A DNA stretch of 64,000 nt from Cytophagaceae bacterium (lineage in GTDB: Bacteria > Bacteroidota > Bacteroidia > Cytophagales > Spirosomataceae): positions 62,001 through 126,000 of the forward strand of contig CANHGO010000002.1 of assembly GCA_947460975.1 (NCBI GenBank), read 5' to 3'. The notes beneath the pieces were generated by a model, which made no database searches, was not told the DNA's origin, and saw only the letters and a list, made by a program, of their open reading frames with translations. Position numbers and translations under genes: made by a program. Of this stretch, positions 35,726 to 45,777 are shown in pieces. Positions within the stretch are counted from its first letter, which is position 1, and each line of letters opens with the position of its first letter.

Positions 35726-37395
35726 TTATTTTTTTTGGCTAAAATTTCTTGAAATTTTTGAGGTTGATTGAATAAATTCAAACTTTCTAAAATAACAGGA
35801 TCTTTTGAAAAAGACCATTGGTTTACCCCTTTTTGTAAATAATAATGTAGGATTATTTCTTGCTCAATCAACGAAATAATTTCTTGCTTATGGGCTAAAA
35901 GTTCTTTGGCCGTAGACGAGCTCCACTCAGATTTCAAGGCCGACATACTGGTTTCTAAGCTGGCATAAGCTTGGTCTTTTTTAGCCAGGTCTATAGCAAT
36001 TCTCACTTGCTTTTCCACCGGACTTTCATAAATAAATTTCTGGTTTTTAAGCCAATTTTGAAAATCAGTCATGTCATTTTCTGAAAAAACGAAGGATTCC
36101 GCATTAGCAATTTTAGGGTGATTTTTTCGATAATGGCAGGCATATAAAAAAATCATATGTTGTTTCATGAGCGCTTGTGTAAAGCTTGAAGACGTCAAGT
36201 CCTTACCTATGAGTATATCTGGTTGAATACCTCCTCCGTCGACAACTGTCCTTCCATTTTGCGTTTTAAAAGTTTTAATGGACGAGTCTTTGTAAGCAAT
36301 GGCTTGGCCTTCTGAATTTTTATGTTGGTAGTCAATCGCCTGAATGCAACGTCCACTTGGGATGTAATATTTAGCAGTCGTGATTTTCATTTTTGTCCGA
36401 TAGGGAAGATCTCTGGTCACTTGGACTAGCCCCTTTCCGTAACTTTTTTTGCCAATTAACACAGCACGGTCGTAATCTTGCATAACGCCAGCGACAATCT
36501 CAGCTGCGGAGGCCGAATGGCCATTGATTAAAATAATGAGCGGAATATCTGAATCAAAACTAGTATTCAATGCCGTATATGTTTTATTCCATTCCTCTAC
36601 TTTTCCTCTAGTTTCAACAATCTTGGTTTCTTTGGCTAAAAATAAATTACAAATGTCAACGGCTTGAGTCAACAATCCACCAGGGTTTTCACGGAGATCT
36701 AAAATTAATTTTTGCATCCCCGCTTGTTTCAATGTTGACAATGCGGACTTTAGTTCTTTGGTAGCCGAAGCATTAAATTCCTCTAACGAAATATACCCCA
36801 CTCCCGGCCTAATGATGCCAGAATAAATAACATTATTAATTTGAACGGTCTCTCGCTTTAAATGAATAGTCTTAGGCGCGCTTTCATCGTTTTTCAAAAT
36901 GGAAATATCTAAGGAAGTGCCAGCCTGTCCTTTTAATAGTTTAGAAGGTTCAGCCTCAGGAGTATCCGATATTTTAATGCCATTGACAGAAATCAATTGG
37001 TCCCCAATGCCCAATCCGGCTTTTGACGCAGGACTATTTTCATCCACATAGGCAACTCGGTACTCGTCATTAATCTCAGCTAAAACGATTCCAATTCCTT
37101 GATATTTTCCTGTGGTCATGGTCATGAAATCCTCCAATTCATCTTCAGGATAATATACGGTATACGGATCAAAACTTTTCAAGAGCGCATCTATAGAGGT
37201 TTTGACAGCCAGATTTGGATTTACGTCATCCACATAAAATTTATTTAATTCCTTGAATACAGATGCGTATAAATCTAGATTTTTGGCAATGTCAAATAGA
37301 CGCTCGCCAGGTCTACTAAAGGAAAATCCAATCAAGCCAACGAATGCGATCAATCCGACGAAAGCTCTTCTGAGATATTTTTGCCTAAACTTCAT
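35722..37395 (-). CDS. S41 family C-terminal processing peptidase (CtpA-like)
   Basis: Exported serine protease of 557 residues. An N-terminal membrane segment (residues 8-26) is followed by a PDZ domain (about 85-170, with GIGIVLAEI and SPASKAGLGIGDQLISVNG) and the tail-specific protease domain with the nucleophile in GHSASAAEIVAG and the general-base lysine in KKSYGKGLVQ. A helical C-terminal part of about 150 residues follows. It probably trims or degrades periplasmic proteins. It overlaps rnpA by 11 bases, so it is coupled to the RNase P protein gene. Confidence 0.92.
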   Translation of the reverse strand: MKFRQKYLRRAFVGLIAFVGLIGFSFSRPGERLFDIAKNLDLYASVFKELNKFYVDDVNPNLAVKTSIDALLKSFDPYTVYYPEDELEDFMTMTTGKYQGIGIVLAEINDEYRVAYVDENSPASKAGLGIGDQLISVNGIKISDTPEAEPSKLLKGQAGTSLDISILKNDESAPKTIHLKRETVQINNVIYSGIIRPGVGYISLEEFNASATKELKSALSTLKQAGMQKLILDLRENPGGLLTQAVDICNLFLAKETKIVETRGKVEEWNKTYTALNTSFDSDIPLIILINGHSASAAEIVAGVMQDYDRAVLIGKKSYGKGLVQVTRDLPYRTKMKITTAKYYIPSGRCIQAIDYQHKNSEGQAIAYKDSSIKTFKTQNGRTVVDGGGIQPDILIGKDLTSSSFTQALMKQHMIFLYACHYRKNHPKIANAESFVFSENDMTDFQNWLKNQKFIYESPVEKQVRIAIDLAKKDQAYASLETSMSALKSEWSSSTAKELLAHKQEIISLIEQEIILHYYLQKGVNQWSFSKDPVILESLNLFNQPQKFQEILAKKNK

Positions 37396-37786
37396 TTTTT
37401 AGATTTTCATTTTTTGTAAATGCAGTAAAAATTTGATGCATTTTTTTTTGAATTAATTCAAACGATTCTATATCAGTGCCAATATAAATAAATCCCATTA
37501 TATCAGGTAATTTATTATAGGCTAATCCTTGAAATAGAGGTTTTGTTAATCGATATGCTTCCCTAGTTCTTCGCTTGATTACATTGCGGTCAACAGCCTT
37601 TTTGAATTTTCTTTTGGGAACCGAAATTAAAATTTGTGGAGATTCGGACTTTAAATCACTGGTACGATACAAAACTCGAAAAGGATAGAAAAATCGTTGT
37701 GACACAATTTGACTATCCTTTTGAAATAAAGAATCGATTATTTTTTTTTGCGTTAACCGCTCAGATTTTGGGAAAGTGAATTTCAC
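37385..37786 (-). CDS. rnpA: ribonuclease P protein component
   Basis: Protein cofactor of RNase P, 133 residues, which matures the 5' ends of tRNAs. The RNR motif region KFKKAVDRNVIKRRTREAYRL is present in the centre (residues about 74-94), preceded by ILISVPKRKF. It lies 60 bases after rpmH, the classical pairing, and overlaps the S41 protease gene by 11 bases. The yidD or yidC genes often found next do not follow. Confidence 0.93.
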   Translation of the reverse strand: MKFTFPKSERLTQKKIIDSLFQKDSQIVSQRFFYPFRVLYRTSDLKSESPQILISVPKRKFKKAVDRNVIKRRTREAYRLTKPLFQGLAYNKLPDIMGFIYIGTDIESFELIQKKMHQIFTAFTKNENLKNEV

Positions 37787-37846
37787 GGCAAGAATACTTT
37801 TTTAAGCAACAGCGAGCCAGAAATCAGCCTTTCTTAAAATTATGGC

Positions 37847-38002
37847 TTATTTTCCTCTCTTTTCGTCAGAAACTGAAAGCTTGTGACGTCCTTTTGCGCG
37901 ACGCGCAGTTAAAACACGACGACCATTTGCTGTCGACATGCGCTCACGGAAACCATGCTTATTCTTCCTTTTTTTAACCGAGGGTTGGAAAGTTCTTTTC
38001 AT
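37847..38002 (-). CDS. rpmH: 50S ribosomal protein L34
   Basis: Gene of 51 codons, too short for a length-filtered call. [20 protein letters not shown] and [20 protein letters not shown] are the almost invariant L34 sequence; the tail [11 protein letters not shown] is slightly longer than in E. coli. Basic, binds 23S rRNA. First gene of the rpmH-rnpA-ctpA-tsaB-DUF2480 operon behind a strong promoter. Confidence 0.97.
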   Translation of the reverse strand: MKRTFQPSVKKRKNKHGFRERMSTANGRRVLTARRAKGRHKLSVSDEKRGK

Positions 38003-38045
38003 TTCTATTAATTATTAAATCCCCAACAGTTTCGAATTGGGTTTG

Positions 38046-38075
38046 CAAAGGTACGAAAATTTATATTTTATTCAA
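38046..38075 (-). promoter_or_regulatory. promoter of the rpmH operon
   Basis: TACCTTTG (38046-38053) with TTG (38073-38075) exactly 19 bases upstream on the minus strand, the best type of match in the window. Leader about 38 bases. Confidence 0.75.
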
Positions 38076-38135
38076 GTGTTCATTGAAAAAAAAATCTGAG
38101 ACAATATGGAAGGGGAAAACAATGCGATGATTTTC

Positions 38136-38143
38136 TATCTTTG
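38136..38143 (+). promoter_or_regulatory. promoter -7 box of the glycosyltransferase cassette
   Basis: TATCTTTG on the plus strand, 18-25 bases before the TTG start at 38161. No TTG at the -33 distance. Confidence 0.5.
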
Positions 38144-38160
38144 TTCTTTAATATTTAATT

Positions 38161-38913
38161 TTGAAAGTATCCATCATTACGGTCTCATATCAATCGGCTG
38201 CCACCCTTAGGCAGACTATAGAGAGCGTATTGGCTCAAGATTACACGAACAAAGAATATTGGGTCATTGACGGTGGATCTACTGATGGGTCTTTAGAAAT
38301 TTTAAAATCTTTTGGTTCATCCATCCATTTTATATCTGAAAAAGATGCGGGAATTTATGATGCGATGAATAAGGGCTTGAAATTAATTGATGGCGACGTC
38401 ATAGGGATGATAGGTGCGGATGATTTTTATCCTACGAACGATGTCATAAGTTCCGTAGTAGCTGCTTTTGATTCCAATCAAGTGGATGTAGTTTACGGTG
38501 ATAAGCAATATGTAAACCCTGAAAATCCAGAAAAGATTGTTCGATATTGGACGGCAGGGGCATATCAAGAAAACCAGTGGCTTTACGGGTGGATGCCACC
38601 CCATTTATCGTTTTATATTAAAAAATCTTCAGCAGATAAAAATGGTCCTTACAGAACGGATTTTACCTGTTCAGCGGATTACGAATGGATGCTTAGAGCG
38701 TTATATAAGAATAAAATGTCGGCTTTTTATTTACCTAAAGTTTTAATGACCATGCGAAATGGGGGTACCAGTACAGCCTCATGGAAGCATCGCCTTATTG
38801 CAAATACGGAAGATCGAAAAGCTTGGTCCGTGAATCATTTACATCCATATTTTTTTACCTTAGCTTTGAAACCATTGCGTAAGATTTTCCAATTATTTAA
38901 ATCTAAGAAATGA
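38161..38913 (+). CDS. family 2 glycosyltransferase
   Basis: GT-A fold glycosyltransferase of 250 residues. SIITVSYQSAATLRQTIESV at the N-terminus, WVIDGGSTDGS, ISEKDAGIYDAMNKG and the DxD-like GADDFY segment near residue 84 are typical of the WcaA-type subgroup that uses nucleotide-diphosphate sugars. There is no membrane helix. The TTG start is taken because it directly precedes the first beta-strand and sits behind a -7 box. It overlaps the next gene by four bases, marking a three-gene cassette for a surface or secreted glycan. Confidence 0.88.
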   Translation: MKVSIITVSYQSAATLRQTIESVLAQDYTNKEYWVIDGGSTDGSLEILKSFGSSIHFISEKDAGIYDAMNKGLKLIDGDVIGMIGADDFYPTNDVISSVVAAFDSNQVDVVYGDKQYVNPENPEKIVRYWTAGAYQENQWLYGWMPPHLSFYIKKSSADKNGPYRTDFTCSADYEWMLRALYKNKMSAFYLPKVLMTMRNGGTSTASWKHRLIANTEDRKAWSVNHLHPYFFTLALKPLRKIFQLFKSKK

Positions 38914-39683
38914 GAGTAGTATTACTGACACAGGATGATCCATTTTTTTTGCCAAAGGCAATTAAAAAATTGCATGCGGGCTTGCCTGATGATATCGAAT
39001 GGGTGGGTACAGTGCTTTTTGAGGTTTCCCCTTTTGGCAAAAGAGAATCTTTTTTTGCCAAAATGAAAAAGACATTGGATGTATTTGGCCTAGAATTTTT
39101 TATCTATTTTTCTCTCAAATTCATCAAATCAAAATTAACGCCTGGGCATTCGGTTAAAGCCGTTTTAAGTCAGGCTTCTATACCACTATTTACGCTTGAG
39201 GGTTCAATTAATTCCCCAGAGAACCTAAAAATACTTTCAGATCTTAAAGCGGATTTATTTGTTTCTATTGGCGGCAATCAGGTATTTAAAAGGGCACTTT
39301 TGGATATTCCTACTAAAGGGACAATCAATCTTCATACGGCTTTATTGCCCAAGTACCGAGGTTTGATGCCCTCTTTTTGGGTGTTAAAAAATCAAGAAAA
39401 ATATACAGGAGTCTCCGTGTTTTTTGTGGATGAGGGCATTGACTCTGGGCCAATCGTTGTGCAGAAAAAAGTGGAAATTGCAGGGAGGACCCAGGAAGAG
39501 CTTATTGAATACACGAAAGATATTGGTATGGATTGTATTTTGGAGGCCATGATTTCAATTCGTGATCAATCATATATCCTAATTCCAAATCCGAAGGAGG
39601 AATTAACGTATTTTTCGTTTCCTAGTCGGCAAGACGTAATTACTTTTAAGAAAAATGGAGCCCTATTTTTTAGGTGGATATAA
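38910..39683 (+). CDS. formyltransferase family protein (Fmt/ArnA-like)
   Basis: Protein of 257 residues with the N10-formyltetrahydrofolate-dependent formyltransferase core. The catalytic Asn, His and Asp are seen in GTINLHTALLPKYRGLMPSFW and GIDSGPIVVQ. The N-terminal half is diverged, and there is no tRNA-binding C-terminal domain as in methionyl-tRNA formyltransferase, so an amino-sugar substrate is more likely. Its position between a glycosyltransferase and a deacetylase supports that. It ends directly against the ATG of the next gene. Confidence 0.8.
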   Translation: MRVVLLTQDDPFFLPKAIKKLHAGLPDDIEWVGTVLFEVSPFGKRESFFAKMKKTLDVFGLEFFIYFSLKFIKSKLTPGHSVKAVLSQASIPLFTLEGSINSPENLKILSDLKADLFVSIGGNQVFKRALLDIPTKGTINLHTALLPKYRGLMPSFWVLKNQEKYTGVSVFFVDEGIDSGPIVVQKKVEIAGRTQEELIEYTKDIGMDCILEAMISIRDQSYILIPNPKEELTYFSFPSRQDVITFKKNGALFFRWI

Positions 39684-40532
39684 ATGACAATTTTAACTTT
39701 TGATATCGAAGAGTGGTTTCATTTATTAGATCATCCCAGCACAAGGACTGAGGAGGATTGGGCTAAATTTCCATCTAGGATTCATGAAAATGTAGATCGG
39801 ATTTTAGACATGCTTCATCGGAACAATCAAAAAGCGACTTTTTTTTGTTTGGGATGGGTTGCAAGAAAATACCCCGAAATTATCAAAAAAATAGCCGAAT
39901 CTGGGAACGAAATAGCCACACACTCCGATTTACACCAATTGGCCTACCAGCAAAATAGAAAAGCATTTGCAGAAGATTTGAAACGTTCAATCGATAGTTT
40001 AGAATCGATTACAGGAAATAAAATTAGAGCATACCGAGCGCCTGGATTCTCTTTAATGGAATCTAATAAATGGGTGTTTAGTGAATTGATTACCCAGGGA
40101 ATCGAAATAGATTGTTCGATATTTCCTTCGAAAAGAGCGCATGGGGGCTTTGCAAATTTTGGCCAACAAGAACCTTGTTGGGTTAATGTAGATGGACATA
40201 AACTCAAGGAATTTCCCATCAATGTCACTTCAATGGCTGGGCTGCCTGTGATCTTTTCAGGAGGGGGTTATTTCAGGTTATTGCCTGATGCGATTTTAGC
40301 TAAACTTTGGGACCAGCAAAAATATGTAATGACTTATTTCCATCCTAGGGATTTTGATGCGGGCCAACCGATGATCCAGGATTTAAGTATGATTCGCAAG
40401 TTTAAGTCTTATTATGGCCTAGCCGGAGCATTATCTAAACTAGAGCGACTTATGTTAGGACGTGAATTTATAGATTTAGTCGAAGCGGACCAACAAGTAA
40501 ACTGGGAAAAAGCCCGTACAGTTTATTTATAA
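39684..40532 (+). CDS. polysaccharide deacetylase (NodB-like, DUF3473-type)
   Basis: Carbohydrate esterase family 4 protein of 282 residues. TFDIEEWFH carries the first aspartate, EIATHSDLHQ (HSxxH) the metal-binding histidines, and YRAPGFSL the arginine-containing motif. The DUF3473-type C-terminus has YFHPRDFD. No signal peptide, which suggests action on a cytosolic or lipid-linked sugar. It starts at the base after the formyltransferase stop. N-deacetylation followed by N-formylation by its neighbour is a natural hypothesis. Confidence 0.85.
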   Translation: MTILTFDIEEWFHLLDHPSTRTEEDWAKFPSRIHENVDRILDMLHRNNQKATFFCLGWVARKYPEIIKKIAESGNEIATHSDLHQLAYQQNRKAFAEDLKRSIDSLESITGNKIRAYRAPGFSLMESNKWVFSELITQGIEIDCSIFPSKRAHGGFANFGQQEPCWVNVDGHKLKEFPINVTSMAGLPVIFSGGGYFRLLPDAILAKLWDQQKYVMTYFHPRDFDAGQPMIQDLSMIRKFKSYYGLAGALSKLERLMLGREFIDLVEADQQVNWEKARTVYL

Positions 40533-40563
40533 AAAAAGCCTTCATTTCTGAAAGCTTTTTTTT
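40531..40563. terminator. terminator between the deacetylase gene and rpsJ
   Basis: AAAAAAAGC / GCTTTTTTT outer stem with an inner TTCA / TGAA stem and one C-A mismatch. Symmetrical A and T runs allow use from both sides. Confidence 0.75.
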
Positions 40564-40584
40564 ATGTCTAAAGTTTAAAAATCC

Positions 40585-40890
40585 TTAAACTTTGATTTCT
40601 ACGTCTACTCCTGATGGCAATTCTAATTTCATCAATGCATCTACTGTTTTGGCAGATGACGAAAAGATGTCAATTAAACGCTTGTAAGTACACAATTGAA
40701 ATTGCTCACGCGCCTTTTTGTTAACGTGTGGGGATCTTAAAACAGTGAATTTTTCGATTTTTGTTGGCAATGGAATCGGGCCAGAAACAACAGCACCCGT
40801 AGCTTTAACAGCTTTTACAATTTTCTCTGCTGATTTGTCCACTAATGTGTGATCAAATGATTTCAGCTTAATTCGAATTTTTTGATTCAT
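40585..40890 (-). CDS. rpsJ: 30S ribosomal protein S10
   Basis: Protein of 101 residues, standard for S10. [39 protein letters not shown] and [11 protein letters not shown] are hallmark stretches. The ATG at 40890 gives the conserved N-terminus; an in-frame ATG at 40947 adds 19 residues not found in the family. No other ribosomal gene adjoins it: upstream is its own promoter and a TPR membrane protein gene, downstream a terminator. A lone rpsJ outside the S10 operon is unusual. Confidence 0.97.
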   Translation of the reverse strand: MNQKIRIKLKSFDHTLVDKSAEKIVKAVKATGAVVSGPIPLPTKIEKFTVLRSPHVNKKAREQFQLCTYKRLIDIFSSSAKTVDALMKLELPSGVDVEIKV

Positions 40891-40896
40891 ATGATT

Positions 40897-40930
40897 TGGT
40901 TCATTAAGTGAATGAATAACGAAAGAACCA
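40897..40930 (-). promoter_or_regulatory. possible regulatory hairpins in the rpsJ leader
   Basis: Two mutually exclusive short stems: TTCATT / AATGAA (40900-40916) and TGGTTC / GAACCA (40897-40902 with 40925-40930). They lie between the predicted transcript start and the ATG. A role in S10 autoregulation is possible, not shown. Confidence 0.35.
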
Positions 40931-40960
40931 TTAACTCCGTTAGACATGATTTTAGTCCTG

Positions 40961-40991
40961 CAAATGTAGGCAGATTAATCTTGATTCCCAA
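40961..40991 (-). promoter_or_regulatory. promoter of rpsJ
   Basis: TACATTTG (40961-40968) with TTG (40989-40991, within TTTG) 20 bases upstream on the minus strand. Leader about 65 bases. Confidence 0.65.
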
Positions 40992-40996
40992 ATTCT

Positions 40997-43174
40997 TTAA
41001 AACTTTTGTCGTTGGATTGCAGCAGCTAATTGGCTTTCAAATGACTTCAAATTTAGCTGGAATAGGGTAGTATTTATTTTTTTCAATGAATTCATGGCTT
41101 CTTTGGCATATTCAATTTCCCCTATTTCTAACGCTCGGAAGGCGTAAAGTGGATAAAAATCGGGCACTTCTTTGTTCCATCTCAAGGCGGCTAAGCTTGC
41201 ATCATACGCTTCTTTTTTACTAAGAAATGGAATTGCATTCGTCAGAGTAGTTAATTGGAATGGATATTTTTTCACTGCCGCCTTGGCCTCTGATTTATTT
41301 GAAATTTTCGGATTTTTGACGGGAATTAAAGAAGCTTGATGCCAAAAATCGAGTAAAGATTGCAGGCCTTGTGTTTGATCCATGGGTTGAACATCTATAT
41401 ATAGAGCAATTTTTTCCAAGGAACTTAATGGGTCCTCGTGAAAATAATCTTGCATCGCTTCCGCTAATTTGATTTCAGGAAATAGGGATAAAATGCTGGT
41501 ATCCTTGGCCATTTCATGGATGGGTAATAGGTTTTGTTTATCCCTAAAGTATGGAATAGAATTATAAATCATTGCTAAATCCCTGACATCTGCTTTTGGC
41601 TTAAATGAAATTGCTAGAGACTTTGAACCCATTCGTTGATTTCTTAGCATGCCAATAGCCCATAAATTAGCTAAAATGGCCGGATCATTGGTAGCATGAT
41701 TTGTATCGGGTAGGACTGTATTTTTCTTGAATTTGGCTATTGCGTACATATAATTTGCCCTTGTTAATACAGATTCTGAATCGTATTCAAATGCTTTCTG
41801 ATGATAATACAAGGAGGAATCTAATTGATTTAATTTTTCAAAAGTATGGGCTAATTGGGTGATGATTTCAACACTTTCAGGCATTTTTTGATGGGCGCTT
41901 TGCAGGGCAAATAAAGATTCAAATAGATGATTTTCTTTTTGATAAATATTGCTCAATGCAATGGCAATTTTTTCATTGGGGAATTTTACTTGGCTCGTCG
42001 ACAAATAGTAAGCCAATTCCTCTGCTTTATTTTCTTGGTAGGCGATGCGGGCCAAGCTTGTATTGCTTTTTGCATTAAGTTTACTGTGAATCAAACCCTG
42101 TTTATAGTTGATCTCAGCTAAAAAAGGATCTTGTAGAATTTGAGCGAGTTCTCCGTCGGCATTGTATTTTGCCGCTGTGATTTGGTGGTAGGCGCCTCCA
42201 TTTAAGGCAAAAACAAAAGCTGAACCTAAAATTAAAATTCCGACAAATAAAATGTAGGTAGGTAGGATTTGGGGTTTGTCGACGACCTTATAAATCGGCA
42301 AATTTAGTTTGATCAAGTCATTGAAATTTCGAATGATAAATAATGGGAATAAAACGAGATTGATTATTTGGCTTATTAAGGCCCACGTTTCGATCGCCCT
42401 AATTCCAGGGTCATTGGACGTGTAAAGCATTAATAGGGCAGTCGACAAGTTTAGAAAAGCTAAGCCAATAAACAATGTATGTCCACCCTGTTTTTTATGC
42501 TGTTGATAAAGACCTAACAAAATACTTGAAATCCAAAAAACAAAACTAGGGATATAGGTTTTTGTCTGAAAATTATAAATCAAATGGCCAAAGCTGAAAA
42601 TCAGGTTCACGGCATAAAAACCAAAAAGAATGAGCCATTTTTTTTGACTTTCTTTTTTTGTCGGCGAATGCCCTAATTGTAATAAAAAAAGACAAATAGT
42701 ATTTGAAAATAAGATCGTGAGTGAAAATAAGCTAAGGATTCCAAGCCAAATCAGTTGGGAAAATAATACTTCATAAAACGTTTCAATAGGCTGTTCGGCA
42801 TTTTTAACTAATATGATGGCTAACCAAAGCAAAATTCCTGATAAGATAAACAGCCATGATATGCTAGCCCATTTTTTGAAACTTATGATTAAATAGATGA
42901 TTCCAATAAAGGAAAAAATGAAAAATATGAGGAAAGGGACCGTGGATAGCTCAACAGGGAAAAAGGTATAGTATTGTCGGATTAAAAAAAGGGTGGAACT
43001 TAATTTACCCAATGAATTTTGGTCTATAACGCCTTGAACTGGAATTAATTCACTGGCAATTTGAGTATTAAATATAGGCATGCCCCCTAAAAAATAATAG
43101 CTTAGGCATGCAATTCCAAGGCCATTTAAAACGAGAAATTCCCAGGTATTAAAAGTTAAAGGCTGTTTGCTCAA
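40997..43174 (-). CDS. polytopic membrane protein with C-terminal TPR repeats, unknown function
   Basis: Protein of 725 residues. The first 330 residues hold about ten hydrophobic helices; the rest is soluble with TPR-like helix pairs, clearest at about residues 370-465 (for example NPLFESLFALQSAHQKMPES-type spacing and SSLYYHQKAFEYDSESV). No signal peptidase site and no catalytic motif is visible. It lies alone, upstream of rpsJ and divergent from atpD. I can describe its topology but not assign a role; a scaffold at the membrane is the usual use of such an arrangement. Confidence 0.75.
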   Translation of the reverse strand: MSKQPLTFNTWEFLVLNGLGIACLSYYFLGGMPIFNTQIASELIPVQGVIDQNSLGKLSSTLFLIRQYYTFFPVELSTVPFLIFFIFSFIGIIYLIISFKKWASISWLFILSGILLWLAIILVKNAEQPIETFYEVLFSQLIWLGILSLFSLTILFSNTICLFLLQLGHSPTKKESQKKWLILFGFYAVNLIFSFGHLIYNFQTKTYIPSFVFWISSILLGLYQQHKKQGGHTLFIGLAFLNLSTALLMLYTSNDPGIRAIETWALISQIINLVLFPLFIIRNFNDLIKLNLPIYKVVDKPQILPTYILFVGILILGSAFVFALNGGAYHQITAAKYNADGELAQILQDPFLAEINYKQGLIHSKLNAKSNTSLARIAYQENKAEELAYYLSTSQVKFPNEKIAIALSNIYQKENHLFESLFALQSAHQKMPESVEIITQLAHTFEKLNQLDSSLYYHQKAFEYDSESVLTRANYMYAIAKFKKNTVLPDTNHATNDPAILANLWAIGMLRNQRMGSKSLAISFKPKADVRDLAMIYNSIPYFRDKQNLLPIHEMAKDTSILSLFPEIKLAEAMQDYFHEDPLSSLEKIALYIDVQPMDQTQGLQSLLDFWHQASLIPVKNPKISNKSEAKAAVKKYPFQLTTLTNAIPFLSKKEAYDASLAALRWNKEVPDFYPLYAFRALEIGEIEYAKEAMNSLKKINTTLFQLNLKSFESQLAAAIQRQKF

Positions 43175-43290
43175 TGATTTATATTAAGATAATGTGCAAT
43201 TGGAAATTTAAATTTCAGCATAAACTTTAATTCATTCAAAGAAATAGGCTGATTTTGTATAAAAATAGCAAAAAAATCCAAACCGGAGTT

Positions 43291-43320
43291 TTGGTAATTG
43301 GAATTTACAGACTAATTTTG
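43291..43320 (+). promoter_or_regulatory. promoter of atpDC
   Basis: TTG (43291-43293, within TTTTG), 19 bases, TAATTTTG (43313-43320): a full -33/-7 match. The leader of about 68 bases contains a repeated GCATTC and a short ATTAG/CTAAT stem. Confidence 0.7.
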
Positions 43321-43381
43321 CATTCCGAATGTACAAGGCATTCAGGTAGATGTCAAACATTAGTTTTTAGCTAATCATTAA

Positions 43382-44911
<1,530 letters not shown>

Positions 44912-44917
44912 AAAAAA

Positions 44918-45148
44918 ATGTATTTAGAAATTATAACTCCTGATCGTAAAGTATTTGCCGGCGAAGCTTCTGTTGTTACACTTCCGGGTGTGGATGGCTC
45001 GTTTCAAATATTAAATGATCACGCGGCGATTGTAAGTACTTTACAAAAGGGTGAACTTGTCGCAGATAAACAAGCTTTTCAGATTGAGGGTGGGGTGGTC
45101 GAAGTTTTAAATAACAAAGTTTTAGTATTGGCTGAGGGAGTTCAATAA
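44918..45148 (+). CDS. atpC: ATP synthase F1 subunit epsilon (short form)
   Basis: Protein of 76 residues corresponding to the N-terminal beta-sandwich of epsilon: LEIITPDRKVFAGEAS, LPGVDGSFQILNDHAAIVS. The C-terminal two-helix inhibitory domain present in E. coli is absent, as in other Bacteroidota. It lies six bases after atpD. Confidence 0.94.
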   Translation: MYLEIITPDRKVFAGEASVVTLPGVDGSFQILNDHAAIVSTLQKGELVADKQAFQIEGGVVEVLNNKVLVLAEGVQ

Positions 45149-45151
45149 ACT

Positions 45152-45688
45152 ATGAGGGCACTTGGATTTTTATTTTTGGTCATTCTTTTTTTAAGTTCTT
45201 GTTCTGAGAAGACGCAATTGACTGGATCGTTGATGACTTTAATTAAAGAAAACCAATTGCCTTTAGAGAAAATCCAATTTTATAATGACAACCCCTTGTT
45301 TCTAGAGCGTGAGTTAAACGCTTCTGAGGCGAATGTCAAATCGGGGAAAGTCCTAATTGTTAATGGCAAATCCATCAATCGAATTACACTCGAGAAGCAA
45401 ACGCCAGGACTTTTGGTTAAGCAGTCACAGGATCATTTACTTATTTCTTTTGAATCAGGTGCCGGTGAGGCAAAAAGTTTACACTTTGCCCCCATCTTAG
45501 GGGAAAGAGGCGAATATTTTTATCAATTGGTCGATGAATCTGGTAGTACCACATTTAGCCGATTGATGTATGATGGCAATAAATATTTATTGTATAATAA
45601 ATCAAAAATTAGATTAGAGATAATGAAATCATCCTTTTCAGGTTTAAAAGTTAGTAGCAAAAGGATGAAAGGGAATCGAATTCAATAA
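45152..45688 (+). CDS. hypothetical lipoprotein, 178 residues
   Basis: Begins three bases after atpC, so it is likely cotranscribed with atpDC. The N-terminus RALGFLFLVILFLSSC is a lipoprotein signal with LSSC lipobox (cysteine near residue 17). The mature part is mixed alpha/beta with no recognised domain. Whether it has any link to ATP synthase is unknown. A strong terminator follows. Confidence 0.8.
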   Translation: MRALGFLFLVILFLSSCSEKTQLTGSLMTLIKENQLPLEKIQFYNDNPLFLERELNASEANVKSGKVLIVNGKSINRITLEKQTPGLLVKQSQDHLLISFESGAGEAKSLHFAPILGERGEYFYQLVDESGSTTFSRLMYDGNKYLLYNKSKIRLEIMKSSFSGLKVSSKRMKGNRIQ

Positions 45689-45708
45689 ACTTTAAAATAG
45701 TTAATTGT

Positions 45709-45739
45709 AAAATAGGATGCTTGCATCCTATTTTTTTTT
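45709..45739 (+). terminator. terminator of the atpDC-lipoprotein operon
   Basis: AAAATAGGATGC, TT, GCATCCTATTTT: perfect stem of ten or more pairs followed by nine T. Canonical. Confidence 0.88.
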
Positions 45740-45756
45740 GACCCAAATTTACAATT

Positions 45757-45773
45757 AGTATGCTAAACATACT
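45757..45773. promoter_or_regulatory. putative MarR-family operator
   Basis: Perfect inverted repeat AGTATG, CTAAA, CATACT, ending five bases before the preferred MarR start codon at 45778. Size and position fit an autoregulatory site. Confidence 0.5.
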
Positions 45774-45777
45774 TTAT

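Noticed and set aside
40891-40947. An S10 protein extended by 19 residues
   Set aside because: The extension has no match to the family and covers the leader hairpins; the ATG at 40890 gives the conserved length.
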